From assembly GCA_031365725.1 (NCBI GenBank), contig JANLYQ010000093.1:27244-91243 (forward strand): 64,000 bases of DNA. The letters are read 5' to 3'. This DNA comes from JANLYQ01 sp031365725. Its GTDB lineage: Bacteria; Actinomycetota; Actinomycetes; JACCUZ01. The notes below the pieces were generated by a model, which worked only from the letters and a program-made list of their open reading frames with translations, ran no database searches and was not told where the DNA came from. Of the stretch, positions 25,351 through 33,214 are shown one piece after another (the stretch's first letter is position 1; each line of letters starts with the position of its first letter). The position numbers and the translations under genes were made by a program.

Positions 25351-27261
25351 TCAGCCGCTGACCCAGCGGACCTGACGTCCCTTGTTCTCGTCGTACGACG
25401 ATCTCCCCGGCAGCGACGTGGGCACGCCGACCTCCCACCACGAGCCCGCCTCTGTCCAGGTGGACGGGTGGGTACGGCAGACCACGATGGCGGGGAGACC
25501 GGCGGCAACAGCAGCGGCACGAGCACGGACATAGGCGGCGGCCAGGTCCGGCACCGACGCACCAGCGGGCACGTCCTCGACGACAGCACCGAGCGCGGCA
25601 GCGTGCGCCGCAAAGTCGACCCGCAGGCCCGCGGCAGCACCTGGCCCTGCGCAGTCGTCGAGCAGGTTGTTGAAGCCTTCAGCGCCCTGCCCGGTCTGCA
25701 ACCGATGGATCACCGCATAGCCGCCGTTGTCGCACACGACCGCCACGAACGGGTGGCCGGACAACGCCGCCGAGTAGATCTCGGAGTTGAGCATGAGGTA
25801 GGACCCGTCGCCCAGCAACGCCGTCACCACTCCCCCGGGGTGTGTCATAGCCCGAGCCATCGCTGCACCCCACGGCCCGGCGACCTCATAGCCCATGCAG
25901 GAGAAGCCGTACTCGAGGTCCATCGTGACCCCGGACGTCGCCCCGGCCGTGGGCGTCGACACCGTGCGCCAGCCGCCGTGCATCTCGCCGGGGAACCCGC
26001 CCGAGGACCCGAGAACGTAGTCGTCGGGACCACTCACGTCGTTGACCACACCCACGACCTGCGCGTAGGTCAGCGACCCGTCCGGCGCGGCCCCGGCGCG
26101 CAGCCGGTCGATCTCGGTGTCCCAGCTCGCTCGCTCGCGGGTCGCCCGGGCTGTCCAGCCCGGGTCGGCTGTCCAGCCATCGACGGCGCCGGTGAGCTCC
26201 TCGAGCACCGCGCGCGCGTCGCCCACGACAGCGTGCGCCCCGTGCTTGACGGCATCGAAGCGCGCGGCGTTGACCATCACGAGCCGAACATCAGGCGCGA
26301 AGACCGTCCACGACGCCGTGCTGAAGTCCTGCAGCCGCGTGCCGACCGCGACCACGACGTCGGCGGCAGAGGCGAGGACGTTGGCCGAGGTCGAGCCGAT
26401 GATGCCCAGCGCACCGCCGTACAGCGGATGGTCGTGACCGACCAGCGTGCGTCCCGCCGGAGTCTCTACGACGGGTACGCCGTGCGCCTCGGCCAGCGCG
26501 AGCAGCGCAGCGCCCGCTCCGGAGTAGCGCACCCCGCCGCCGGCGATCAGCAGTGGGCGCTCCGCCGAGCGCAGCACGGCCGCTGCAGCGGCCAGCGCGT
26601 GGACGTCCGGTCGCGGCCGCGGCACCTGGTGCAGCCGCGGGGCGAACAGTGCCTCGGGGAAGTCCCATTCCTCGACCTGCACGTCCTGCGGCAGCGCCAG
26701 CACCACTGGTCCGGCGTCAGCGGGGTCGGTGAGCACCCGCGCCACCTGCGGCAGGGTCGCCAGCAGCTGCTCGGGCCGGGTGACGCGGTCGACGTACCGC
26801 GAGACGGCGCGGAAGCTGTCGTTGGCGGTTAGCCCGGGGTCGCTGAAGTGCTCGACCTGCTGCAGCACCGGATCAGGTGCGCGACCGACGAACGTGTCGC
26901 CCGGCAGCAGCAGGACCGGCAGTCGGTTGGCGTGCGCGAGGCCCGCCGCGGTCACCATGTTGAGCGCACCAGGACCGACCGACGACGTCGCGGCCATCAC
27001 CTGACGGCGGTCGGTGGCACGCGCATAGGCGACGGCTGCCAACGCCATGCCCTGCTCGGTCTGCCCTCGCCAGGTCGGCAGCTCGTCCCGCGCCGCGTGG
27101 AGAGCGGTGCCCAGACCGAGCACGTTGCCGTGCCCGAAGATGCCGAAAACCCCGGCGAACAGCGGAACCTGCGTGCCGTCGAGCAGCTCGCTGCGTTGGG
27201 CGATCATCCAGCGCACCAACGCCTGCGCGGTGCTCAACCGGACTGTGCCGATGCTCGTCAT
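25351..27261 (-). CDS. iolD: 3D-(3,5/4)-trihydroxycyclohexane-1,2-dione hydrolase IolD
   Basis: 636 residues, ThDP-dependent enzyme of the acetolactate synthase superfamily. ATG 27261 (MTSIGTVRLSTAQALVRWMI) overlaps the iolB stop (ATGA); further upstream codons belong to the iolB remnant. Catalytic Glu region QTEQGMALAAVAYA; ThDP/Mg motif GDGSYLMLNSEIYSAALSG; Gly-rich GVRYSGAGAALLAL. IolD opens the trione ring of the inositol pathway to 5-deoxyglucuronate. It is last in the iol operon and looks intact. Confidence 0.93.
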   Translation of the reverse strand: MTSIGTVRLSTAQALVRWMIAQRSELLDGTQVPLFAGVFGIFGHGNVLGLGTALHAARDELPTWRGQTEQGMALAAVAYARATDRRQVMAATSSVGPGALNMVTAAGLAHANRLPVLLLPGDTFVGRAPDPVLQQVEHFSDPGLTANDSFRAVSRYVDRVTRPEQLLATLPQVARVLTDPADAGPVVLALPQDVQVEEWDFPEALFAPRLHQVPRPRPDVHALAAAAAVLRSAERPLLIAGGGVRYSGAGAALLALAEAHGVPVVETPAGRTLVGHDHPLYGGALGIIGSTSANVLASAADVVVAVGTRLQDFSTASWTVFAPDVRLVMVNAARFDAVKHGAHAVVGDARAVLEELTGAVDGWTADPGWTARATRERASWDTEIDRLRAGAAPDGSLTYAQVVGVVNDVSGPDDYVLGSSGGFPGEMHGGWRTVSTPTAGATSGVTMDLEYGFSCMGYEVAGPWGAAMARAMTHPGGVVTALLGDGSYLMLNSEIYSAALSGHPFVAVVCDNGGYAVIHRLQTGQGAEGFNNLLDDCAGPGAAAGLRVDFAAHAAALGAVVEDVPAGASVPDLAAAYVRARAAAVAAGLPAIVVCRTHPSTWTEAGSWWEVGVPTSLPGRSSYDENKGRQVRWVSG

Positions 27262-27631
27262 GAGGTGCTCCCCGCCTGCTGTCCGGTCTCGAAGCCCAGC
27301 TCGGTCGTCAAGGTCACCGGCACTCGCGGGTCGGTCGCGGCGCCGTCCCACGACGCGCGCAGCCACGCGTGCGCGCGGTCGTCGCAGAACGCCATGGACC
27401 GCTCGACACCCGGGCCGGCCAGGACGTTGAGGTAGTACATCGGGTAGCCAGCCGCCGCCGCGCACGGCCCGTGATATGGGCGAAGTCGGTGACCCGGGTG
27501 AAGACCGACCGACGGCCGACGAGGTCGAACGGCGCCTCCACCGTGTCGGGTGCAGCCTCCTCCGGTGTCAGCGCCACCACGTCGCCGGGCTCGGGCCCGA
27601 TGAGGCTGCCGGTGGGGTGCAGCAACCTCAC
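27258..27631 (-). pseudogene. iolB: iolB remnant (5-deoxy-glucuronate isomerase) with internal deletion and frameshift
   Basis: The GTG at 27631 overlaps the upstream stop (GTGA). The first frame reads M-RLLHPTGSLIGPEPGDVVAL ... FDLVGRRSVFTRVTDFA, an IolB N-terminus. Around 27480 the coding sense jumps to another frame that reads RPYHGPCAAAAGYPMYYLNV ... AFCDDRAHAWLRASW, an IolB C-terminus. IolB usually has about 270-300 residues; here only about 120 are represented, so roughly 130-150 middle residues, including the cupin metal ligands, are missing. The end still overlaps iolD (ATGA). No functional IolB can be made from this copy unless the gap is an assembly error. Confidence 0.85.
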
Positions 27632-28566
27632 GCGCGCTCCTGCGGTTCGTGCGCAGCCTTCAGCACCCGACCGGCAGCCGCGACAGCGCCGGCAACATCG
27701 CCGTCGGGGGGATAGAGCAGCGCACGACCGACGACCAGGCCACGCACCGACGGCACCCGCAGCGCGTGCGACCACGACACGAGGTCGGCTGCCGGGTCGG
27801 GGCCAGGCACCCCACCGAGGACCACGCACGGCAACGTCGTGGCTCCGAACACCGCCTGCGGGTCGTCGCAGGACGGCAGCTTGAGCCAGGTGTAGGCGCT
27901 CGTGGTGCCCAGACCCGACGCAATTGTCACGGCTCGGGCGAGTGCTGGTGCATCGCGACGCAGCCGCAGCGAGCCGACCCCGTCGCGTTCGTAGGGCAGC
28001 GGCTCGACCATCGCCATCAGGCCCAGAGCAGCGAGCTCGCTGACCGCCTGCGCGCAGGCCTCGATGGTGGGCGCTGTGCCGGGGTCGTCGTCATCGATGC
28101 GGAGCAGCATCTTGCCGCCCTCGAGCCGGTTGGCTGCGACTGCCGCCGCGTCGTAGCCGGTGAACCGATCGTCCATGGTCCAGCTGGCGCCGTCGAGCCC
28201 GCCGCGGTTCATCGAGCCGATGACGACCTTGTCGTCCAGCGCGTCGAGCAGCAACAGCTCCTCGACCACATCGGGCGTGCCGAGCACCCCGTCGACGCTC
28301 GGGTCGGCCAACGCCGTCACGAGCCGACTGAGCAGCGACCGCCGATCGGCCATCGCCATCGGGTCACCACCGGTGCCCAGTGCTCCGCGTGCGGTGTGGT
28401 CGGCGGCGACGAGGAACAGCGTGCCTTGGTCGGACAGCAGCGATGCCGGCCGTTGACGAGCGGCGTAGGCCTCAGCCACCGACTTCGGGCGTCTGACCCG
28501 GGTCTCCATCAGCTCGGCCCATGCCACGTCCGAGATGCTGTCCGCTCCGACTGCGTCGATGCTCAT
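27628..28566 (-). CDS. Cgl0159-like (beta/alpha)8 aldolase of the iol cluster
   Basis: 312 residues. Resembles the Cgl0159 family of TIM-barrel proteins found in actinobacterial inositol operons, related to DeoC/LacD aldolases. Visible barrel strands: GTLFLVAADHTARGALG, DGVLGTPDVVEELLLL, KVVIGSMNRGGL, MLLRIDDDDPGTAPTI, LMAMVEPLPYERDG and a Lys in TSAYTWLKLPSCDD that may be the Schiff-base Lys. Probably the 2-deoxy-5-keto-gluconate-6-phosphate aldolase step (IolJ role). ATGA overlap with iolC. Confidence 0.82.
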   Translation of the reverse strand: MSIDAVGADSISDVAWAELMETRVRRPKSVAEAYAARQRPASLLSDQGTLFLVAADHTARGALGTGGDPMAMADRRSLLSRLVTALADPSVDGVLGTPDVVEELLLLDALDDKVVIGSMNRGGLDGASWTMDDRFTGYDAAAVAANRLEGGKMLLRIDDDDPGTAPTIEACAQAVSELAALGLMAMVEPLPYERDGVGSLRLRRDAPALARAVTIASGLGTTSAYTWLKLPSCDDPQAVFGATTLPCVVLGGVPGPDPAADLVSWSHALRVPSVRGLVVGRALLYPPDGDVAGAVAAAGRVLKAAHEPQERA

Positions 28567-29564
28567 GATGTCCCCACCATCGCGGTGAGCTCGGACAGCG
28601 TCGGCATCGCATCCGCGCAGGACAGCCGGGACGCCACGAGCGCACCGGCCGCGTTGGCGTGCGCAGCAATGGTGACCGGGTCCCAGCCCGCCAGCAGCCC
28701 GTGCACCAGCGCGCCACCGAACGCGTCGCCGGCGCCGAGACCGCAGACCACCTGCACCGGGTGCGGCGCCACGGTCGTCATCCCGTCGGGTGTCGCGACG
28801 AGCACACCGTCGGCGCCCTTCTTGACCAGGGCGAGGCGCACCCCGAGGTCGAGCAGCCGGTGAGCGGCCACCTCGGGCTCGGCAGTGCCGACGGCGACCG
28901 CCACCTCAGCACGGTTTCCCACCACGACATCGACGTGGCCGAGCATGGCGGCGTACTCACGTCGCGCGTCCTGCGGCGACGGCCAGAACGTCGGCCGCCA
29001 GTCGAGGTCCAGCACGGTGAACCGGCCCGACCCCGCAGCGGTCCGGCCACGTCGGGCCAGCATCGCGAGCTGGGTCGACCGGGCCGGCTCGACCGACACC
29101 CCGGTGCCGGTCACCCAGAGCAGTGGCACGTCGTCAACGACGTCCCACGGCACGTCGTCATCAACGAGAGTGAGGTCGGGCGCGAGCGGCGCGCGGTAGA
29201 ACATCAGCGGCGGGTCCTCCGGCGGGTCGAGCTCGCAGAACACCACCGGCGTCTGCAGACCGACTGACGTGCCGACGTAGGTCGGGTCGACACCGAAGCC
29301 GGTGAGTGCGTCGCGCACGAACGGTGCCCACGCGTCGTCGCCGACTTTCGTCAGCACCGCCGCGCGCCGTCCCAACCGTGCGGCGCCGACCGCGACGTTG
29401 GTCGCCGTCCCGCCGAGAAACTTCGCAAAGGTCTGTACGCCGGCCAGCGGGCCGGGCTGTTCGGGGTAGAGGTCGATACCGACGCGGCCCACGGTCAAGA
29501 CCTCGAGCGGGCGGGCAGTCGCACCCCCACCGGCGACCTCGGGCACCGCCACCGGATCGCTCAC
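28563..29564 (-). CDS. iolC: 5-dehydro-2-deoxygluconokinase IolC (PfkB family)
   Basis: 333 residues from the GTG at 29564, which overlaps the iolG stop (GTGA). PfkB signatures: FLGGTATNVAVGAARLG near the N-terminus and the anion-hole/catalytic motif GLGAGDAFGGALVHGLLAGW near the C-terminus. Start of the core: LEVLTVGRVGIDLYPEQPG. Phosphorylates 2-deoxy-5-keto-gluconate in inositol breakdown. Intact. Confidence 0.93.
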   Translation of the reverse strand: MSDPVAVPEVAGGGATARPLEVLTVGRVGIDLYPEQPGPLAGVQTFAKFLGGTATNVAVGAARLGRRAAVLTKVGDDAWAPFVRDALTGFGVDPTYVGTSVGLQTPVVFCELDPPEDPPLMFYRAPLAPDLTLVDDDVPWDVVDDVPLLWVTGTGVSVEPARSTQLAMLARRGRTAAGSGRFTVLDLDWRPTFWPSPQDARREYAAMLGHVDVVVGNRAEVAVAVGTAEPEVAAHRLLDLGVRLALVKKGADGVLVATPDGMTTVAPHPVQVVCGLGAGDAFGGALVHGLLAGWDPVTIAAHANAAGALVASRLSCADAMPTLSELTAMVGTS

Positions 29565-30577
29565 GACGGGTCGGCGTACAACGCGGGCTGGGGGCCGAGG
29601 ACGACCGGCACGGTGGAACCGTCGCGCAACGCGGCCACCGCTGCATCGGACACGACCGCTGCGGCATAGCCGTCCCAGGAGCTCGGACCGGTGGCGCCGC
29701 GGCCAGTGACCAACGCGTCCAGCCACTCCTGCAGCTCGGTGTCGTAGGCCTGCTGGAAGCGCTCACGCCAGTCGTCGGGGACGCGGCCGGACACGCTGCC
29801 GGCGTGCCGCACAACGATCGGGCTCGGGTCGGCGAGTGCCACGGTGCCGTCTTCGCCCACCACCTCGCCGCCGATGTCGTAGCCGTAGCGGATGTTGACC
29901 GAGGTCTCGACGTCGACGAGCACGCCGCCCGCGGTTCGGAAGATCATCAGCAGCGGGTCCTGCAGCTCTGCGCCGTGCCGGCTCTTGCGCGCGGTGAGAA
30001 CGGTGGCGCTGACGATCTCGTCCTCGAGCAGCCACCGGGCGATGTCGATGTCGTGCACCGCGGTGTCGGTGATCGCCATCTCGCGGGTGTAGTGCCCGGG
30101 CACGGAAGGGTTACGGTGCCGCGAGTGCAGCATCAGCGGTGAGCCGATCGAGCCGCTGTCGACAACACCTTTGAGAGCTCGATAGGCGATGTCGTAGCGG
30201 CGCATGAAGCCGACCTGGACCAGCCGCCGACCCACCGCCACCTCGGCCTCGATGATGCGCCGACACGCCTCCTGGGTGGTGGCCAGCGGCTTCTCGCAGA
30301 ACGCCGGCTTGCCCACCGCGAGAGCGGCGAGGACGAAGTCCTCGTGCGTCGGCCCCCACGACGTGACCAGCACCGCGTCGACGTCGGGGTCGGCGATGAG
30401 CTCGTGGCCGGAGGTGTGCACCGTGGCCTTCGGCAGCGTGCCGGCCACCTGCGCCGCGACACCGAGATCGACGTCGGTGACCGCGACGACCTCGGCACCG
30501 GCCAGCACCGTCGTCAGCCGCCGGATGTGGTCCTGGCCGATCATGCCGGTGCCGATGACACCGACGCGCACGGTCAC
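29561..30577 (-). CDS. iolG: Inositol 2-dehydrogenase IolG (Gfo/Idh/MocA family)
   Basis: 338 residues from a GTG at 30577. NAD-binding VGVIGTGMIGQDHIRRL, CEKPLATT (catalytic Lys in the EKP motif), and the substrate-site D and H in TAVHDIDIARWLL. Full family length. Oxidises myo-inositol to scyllo-inosose. Its start overlaps the stop of a mini-ORF (GTGA). A scyllo-inositol dehydrogenase role is also possible; the operon favours IolG. Confidence 0.9.
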   Translation of the reverse strand: MTVRVGVIGTGMIGQDHIRRLTTVLAGAEVVAVTDVDLGVAAQVAGTLPKATVHTSGHELIADPDVDAVLVTSWGPTHEDFVLAALAVGKPAFCEKPLATTQEACRRIIEAEVAVGRRLVQVGFMRRYDIAYRALKGVVDSGSIGSPLMLHSRHRNPSVPGHYTREMAITDTAVHDIDIARWLLEDEIVSATVLTARKSRHGAELQDPLLMIFRTAGGVLVDVETSVNIRYGYDIGGEVVGEDGTVALADPSPIVVRHAGSVSGRVPDDWRERFQQAYDTELQEWLDALVTGRGATGPSSWDGYAAAVVSDAAVAALRDGSTVPVVLGPQPALYADPS

Positions 30578-30672
30578 CGGTCGATCCCGGCGCCGCGCAG
30601 GTAGGTGCGGGTGCGCTGCGCGCGCATCGCTGCGGTCAGCTCGGCGACCAGCAGGCTGAGTACGCCGGTCAC
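30574..30672 (-). other. 32-codon mini-ORF linking iolA and iolG, possible remnant of iolE
   Basis: GTG at 30672 overlaps the iolA stop (GTGA); its own TGA overlaps the iolG GTG (GTGA). The peptide is VTGVLSLLVAELTAAMRAQR then TRTYLRGAGIDR. Such perfect coupling at both ends is what a full operon gene would show. The helical tail ending YLRGAGID resembles ends of TIM-barrel sugar isomerases such as inosose dehydratase IolE, which is otherwise missing here; that likeness is from memory only. It may be an internally deleted iolE, or a real small peptide. Confidence 0.45.
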
Positions 30673-32165
30673 TTCGAGGTCGGGAAGTGGAAGCTGGCGC
30701 CGGACTCGGACGACGGCGCCGGCCAGCGCGCGGTGACGACCTTGGCGCGGGTGTAGAACGACACACCCTCGGCGCCGTGCACGTGCTTGTCGCCGAACAG
30801 CGAGTCCTTCCAGCCACCGAAGGAGTAGAACGCCATCGGCACCGGGACAGGCACGTTGATGCCGATCATGCCGACGTTGACCCCGCGCTGGAACTGTCGC
30901 GCCGCCGCCCCGCTGTTGGTGAAGATGGCGGTGCCGTTGCCGTAGGGGTTGGCGTTGATCAGCGCGATGGCGTCCTCGACTGAGTCGACGCGTACGACCG
31001 AGAGCACCGGTCCGAAGATCTCCTCGCGATAGACCTCCATCTCGGTGGTGACCGCGTCGATGACCGTCGGACCGACGAAGAAGCCGTCCTCGTAGCCGGG
31101 CACCGAGAGACCGCGACCGTCGACAGCGAGCCGGGCGCCTTGCGCCTCGCCGGTGCCGATGAGGGCCTCGATGCGCTGCTGGGCGGCGCGGGTGACCACC
31201 GGGCCCATCTCGCTGGCCGAGTCGCGACCGGGACCGACCTTGACCGCGCGCGCCTTGGCGCTGACGGCGGCAACGACCGCGTCGGCGGCACTGCCGACGG
31301 CGACGGCTGCGGAGATCGCCATGCAGCGCTCGCCGGCCGAGCCGAACGCCGCGGCTGCCAGGTGCTCGGCCGCGAAGTCGACGTCGGCATCAGGCAGCAC
31401 GATGGCGTGGTTCTTGGCGCCACCCAGGGCCTGCACCCGCTTGCCATTAGCGCTGCCGCGCTCGTGGATGTACTTCGCGATCGGCGTGGAACCGACGAAC
31501 GACACAGCCGCGACCCGCGGGTCGTCGAGGAGCGCGTCAACCGCGTCCTTGTCGCCGTGCACGACGTTGAAGACGCCGTCGGGCAGGCCGGCCCGCTGCC
31601 AGAGCTCCGCGATGAGCAGCGACGGCGACGGGTCGCGCTCGCTGGGCTTGAGCACGAACGTGTTGCCGCACGCGATCGCCACGGGGTACATCCACATCGG
31701 GACCATGGCGGGGAAGTTGAACGGCGTGATGCCCGCGACGACACCGAGCGGCTCACGGAAGGAGTAGGTGTCGACATCGGTAGACACCTGGTCGGAGAAG
31801 TCACCCTTGAGCAGGCTGGGGATGCCGCAGGCGAACTCGATCACCTCCAGGCCACGGGCCACCTCGCCCAGCGCGTCGGAGAAGACCTTGCCGTGCTCAT
31901 CGACGATCAGTCCGGCGATCTCGTCGGCGTGGGAGTTGACCAGCTCGCGGAAGGCAAAGAGCACCTTGGCGCGCTTGGTGACCGAGGTCTGGGACCACTC
32001 GACGAAGGCCTGCGCGGCCACGGCCACGGCATCGGTCACGTCGCCGGTCGTGGCAAGCAGCACCTCAGCCTGGACCTGGCCCGTCGCGGGGTCGTACACC
32101 TCAGACTTCCGGGTCGAGGCTCCGGGCGTCGCCATGCCGCCGATCCAGTGCTCGATCGTCCTCAC
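30669..32165 (-). CDS. iolA: Methylmalonate-semialdehyde dehydrogenase (CoA-acylating) IolA/MmsA
   Basis: 498 residues from a GTG at 32165 with GAGAGG six bases upstream. Aldehyde dehydrogenase fold: PFNFPAMVPMWMYPVAIACG, FVGSTPIAKYIHERG, QALGGAKNHAIVLPDAD, catalytic Cys in FGSAGERCMAIS, and EIFGPVLSVVRVD. The M-I-G-I-N segment and CoA-type loop match MmsA/IolA. Converts malonate semialdehyde to acetyl-CoA at the end of the inositol route. First gene of the operon; its promoter faces the GntR regulator. Confidence 0.93.
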   Translation of the reverse strand: MRTIEHWIGGMATPGASTRKSEVYDPATGQVQAEVLLATTGDVTDAVAVAAQAFVEWSQTSVTKRAKVLFAFRELVNSHADEIAGLIVDEHGKVFSDALGEVARGLEVIEFACGIPSLLKGDFSDQVSTDVDTYSFREPLGVVAGITPFNFPAMVPMWMYPVAIACGNTFVLKPSERDPSPSLLIAELWQRAGLPDGVFNVVHGDKDAVDALLDDPRVAAVSFVGSTPIAKYIHERGSANGKRVQALGGAKNHAIVLPDADVDFAAEHLAAAAFGSAGERCMAISAAVAVGSAADAVVAAVSAKARAVKVGPGRDSASEMGPVVTRAAQQRIEALIGTGEAQGARLAVDGRGLSVPGYEDGFFVGPTVIDAVTTEMEVYREEIFGPVLSVVRVDSVEDAIALINANPYGNGTAIFTNSGAAARQFQRGVNVGMIGINVPVPVPMAFYSFGGWKDSLFGDKHVHGAEGVSFYTRAKVVTARWPAPSSESGASFHFPTSK

Positions 32166-32245
32166 GCGCTGCCTCTCGCTGGGATCTGTGCGACGCACTA
32201 CCGGCCCGCTCGGCCCATCGTTGCGCGTCCCTGGGTGTTGATCCC

Positions 32246-32274
32246 ATCGAACCGCCCGGCTCACGCCGTGTCAA
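32246..32274 (-). promoter_or_regulatory. Predicted iolA promoter
   Basis: On the minus strand: TTGACA (32274-32269), 17-base spacer, TTCGAT (32251-32246). A perfect -35 and a fair -10. The start point would be near 32239, about 75 bases before the iolA GTG. The TGTCCTGACA palindrome lies just upstream of the -35. Confidence 0.55.
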
Positions 32275-32278
32275 CATC

Positions 32279-32290
32279 ATGTCCTGACAA
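32279..32290. promoter_or_regulatory. Operator-like palindrome 1 (TGTC-N2-GACA), iolA side
   Basis: ATGTCCTGACAA, core TGTCCTGACA. It is the exact inverse complement of the core of the second site at 32359-32368. Sits next to the iolA -35. Likely binding site of the divergent GntR/UTRA regulator (inference). Confidence 0.6.
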
Positions 32291-32357
32291 ATGGACCGCT
32301 GCCGAGTGGGCCTGGTCAGGCATGGCAGGCGACGGCTACGGTGCCGGTGTGCAGACA

Positions 32358-32369
32358 TTGTCAGGACAA
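32358..32369. promoter_or_regulatory. Operator-like palindrome 2 (TGTC-N2-GACA), regulator side
   Basis: TTGTCAGGACAA, core TGTCAGGACA, spaced about 79 bases from the first site. It lies about 34 bases before the TTG chosen as the regulator start, a good place for autoregulation. Confidence 0.6.
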
Positions 32370-32402
32370 ACTCGGGCTCCGGACGGCCGGCCCGGAGCCG
32401 AC

Positions 32403-33176
32403 TTGGTCGATGCCGACGTCTGGGCGGCGGCGGTGTCGGCTCTGCGAGTGTCCCCCGAGGACCGCAGCCGACCGGTGCCGCTCTGGGCGCTGGTGGCCGG
32501 GCGCCTGCAAGTCCTTATCGAGACCGGGCGCCTCCCCGAAGGCTCCCGGGTCGAGAACGAGGTGGCGCTGGCCGACAAGCTCGGCATCTCCCGGCCCACG
32601 ATGCGCCGGGCCTTGCAGGAACTGGTCACCAAAGGCCTGCTGGTCCGCAAGCCCGGCGTCGGCACCCAGGTCGTCTCCCCCACTGTCCGTCGCCCCGTCG
32701 AGCTCACCAGCCTGTACGACGATCTGGCCCGCAGCGGCCGCGAGCCACGCACCGAGGTCCTCTCCCTCGAGGTGCTGCCGGCCACCGACAGCCTTGCTCT
32801 GGCCCTGCACGTGCCCCCGCGCAGCGATCTGACCGTAGTACGGCGCCTGCGCTTCACCGGCGACGAGCCGCTGGCCCTGATGCTCAACCATGTGCCGGTG
32901 CGAGTCGCCCGGCTGCGTCGTGACGACCTCGAGATGCGGGGGCTGTACGAGTGCATCCGGGCCAGCGGGGGGCCGCAGCCGAGCTCAGCGACCGAGGTCA
33001 TCGGTGCCCGGGTCGCGACGACCGTGGAATGCCGCACCCTCCGCATCACCCGTGGTTCGGCGGTCCTCACGATGACCCGCACCGCATGGGCCGCCGACGG
33101 GCAGGGCGTCGAGCTCGGGTCACACATCTATCGCGCGGATCGCTACGCGTTCGAGCACCACGTGGCCAGCGACTAG
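32403..33176 (+). CDS. GntR-family (HutC/UTRA) transcriptional regulator, likely iol regulator
   Basis: 257 residues from a TTG at 32403, chosen because GGAG lies five bases upstream and the second operator then falls outside the gene; GTG 32349 and ATG 32322 are in-frame alternatives. N-terminal winged helix: VPLWALVAGRLQVLIETGRL, EVALADKLGISRPTMRRALQ, ELVTKGLLVRKPGVGTQV. C-terminal UTRA ligand domain with RRLRFTGDEPLALMLNHVPV and YECIRASG. Divergent from the iol operon with two shared palindromes. By analogy it represses iol genes until an inositol-derived ligand binds. Confidence 0.87.
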   Translation: MVDADVWAAAVSALRVSPEDRSRPVPLWALVAGRLQVLIETGRLPEGSRVENEVALADKLGISRPTMRRALQELVTKGLLVRKPGVGTQVVSPTVRRPVELTSLYDDLARSGREPRTEVLSLEVLPATDSLALALHVPPRSDLTVVRRLRFTGDEPLALMLNHVPVRVARLRRDDLEMRGLYECIRASGGPQPSSATEVIGARVATTVECRTLRITRGSAVLTMTRTAWAADGQGVELGSHIYRADRYAFEHHVASD

Positions 33177-33214
33177 CAGTCGTTCGCCCTGCATCTGCCG
33201 GGTGGGAAGCCGCC

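Noticed and set aside
31140..32402. Long plus-strand open frame before the GntR gene
   Set aside because: Antisense to iolA, with no family features. The regulator starts near 32322-32403.
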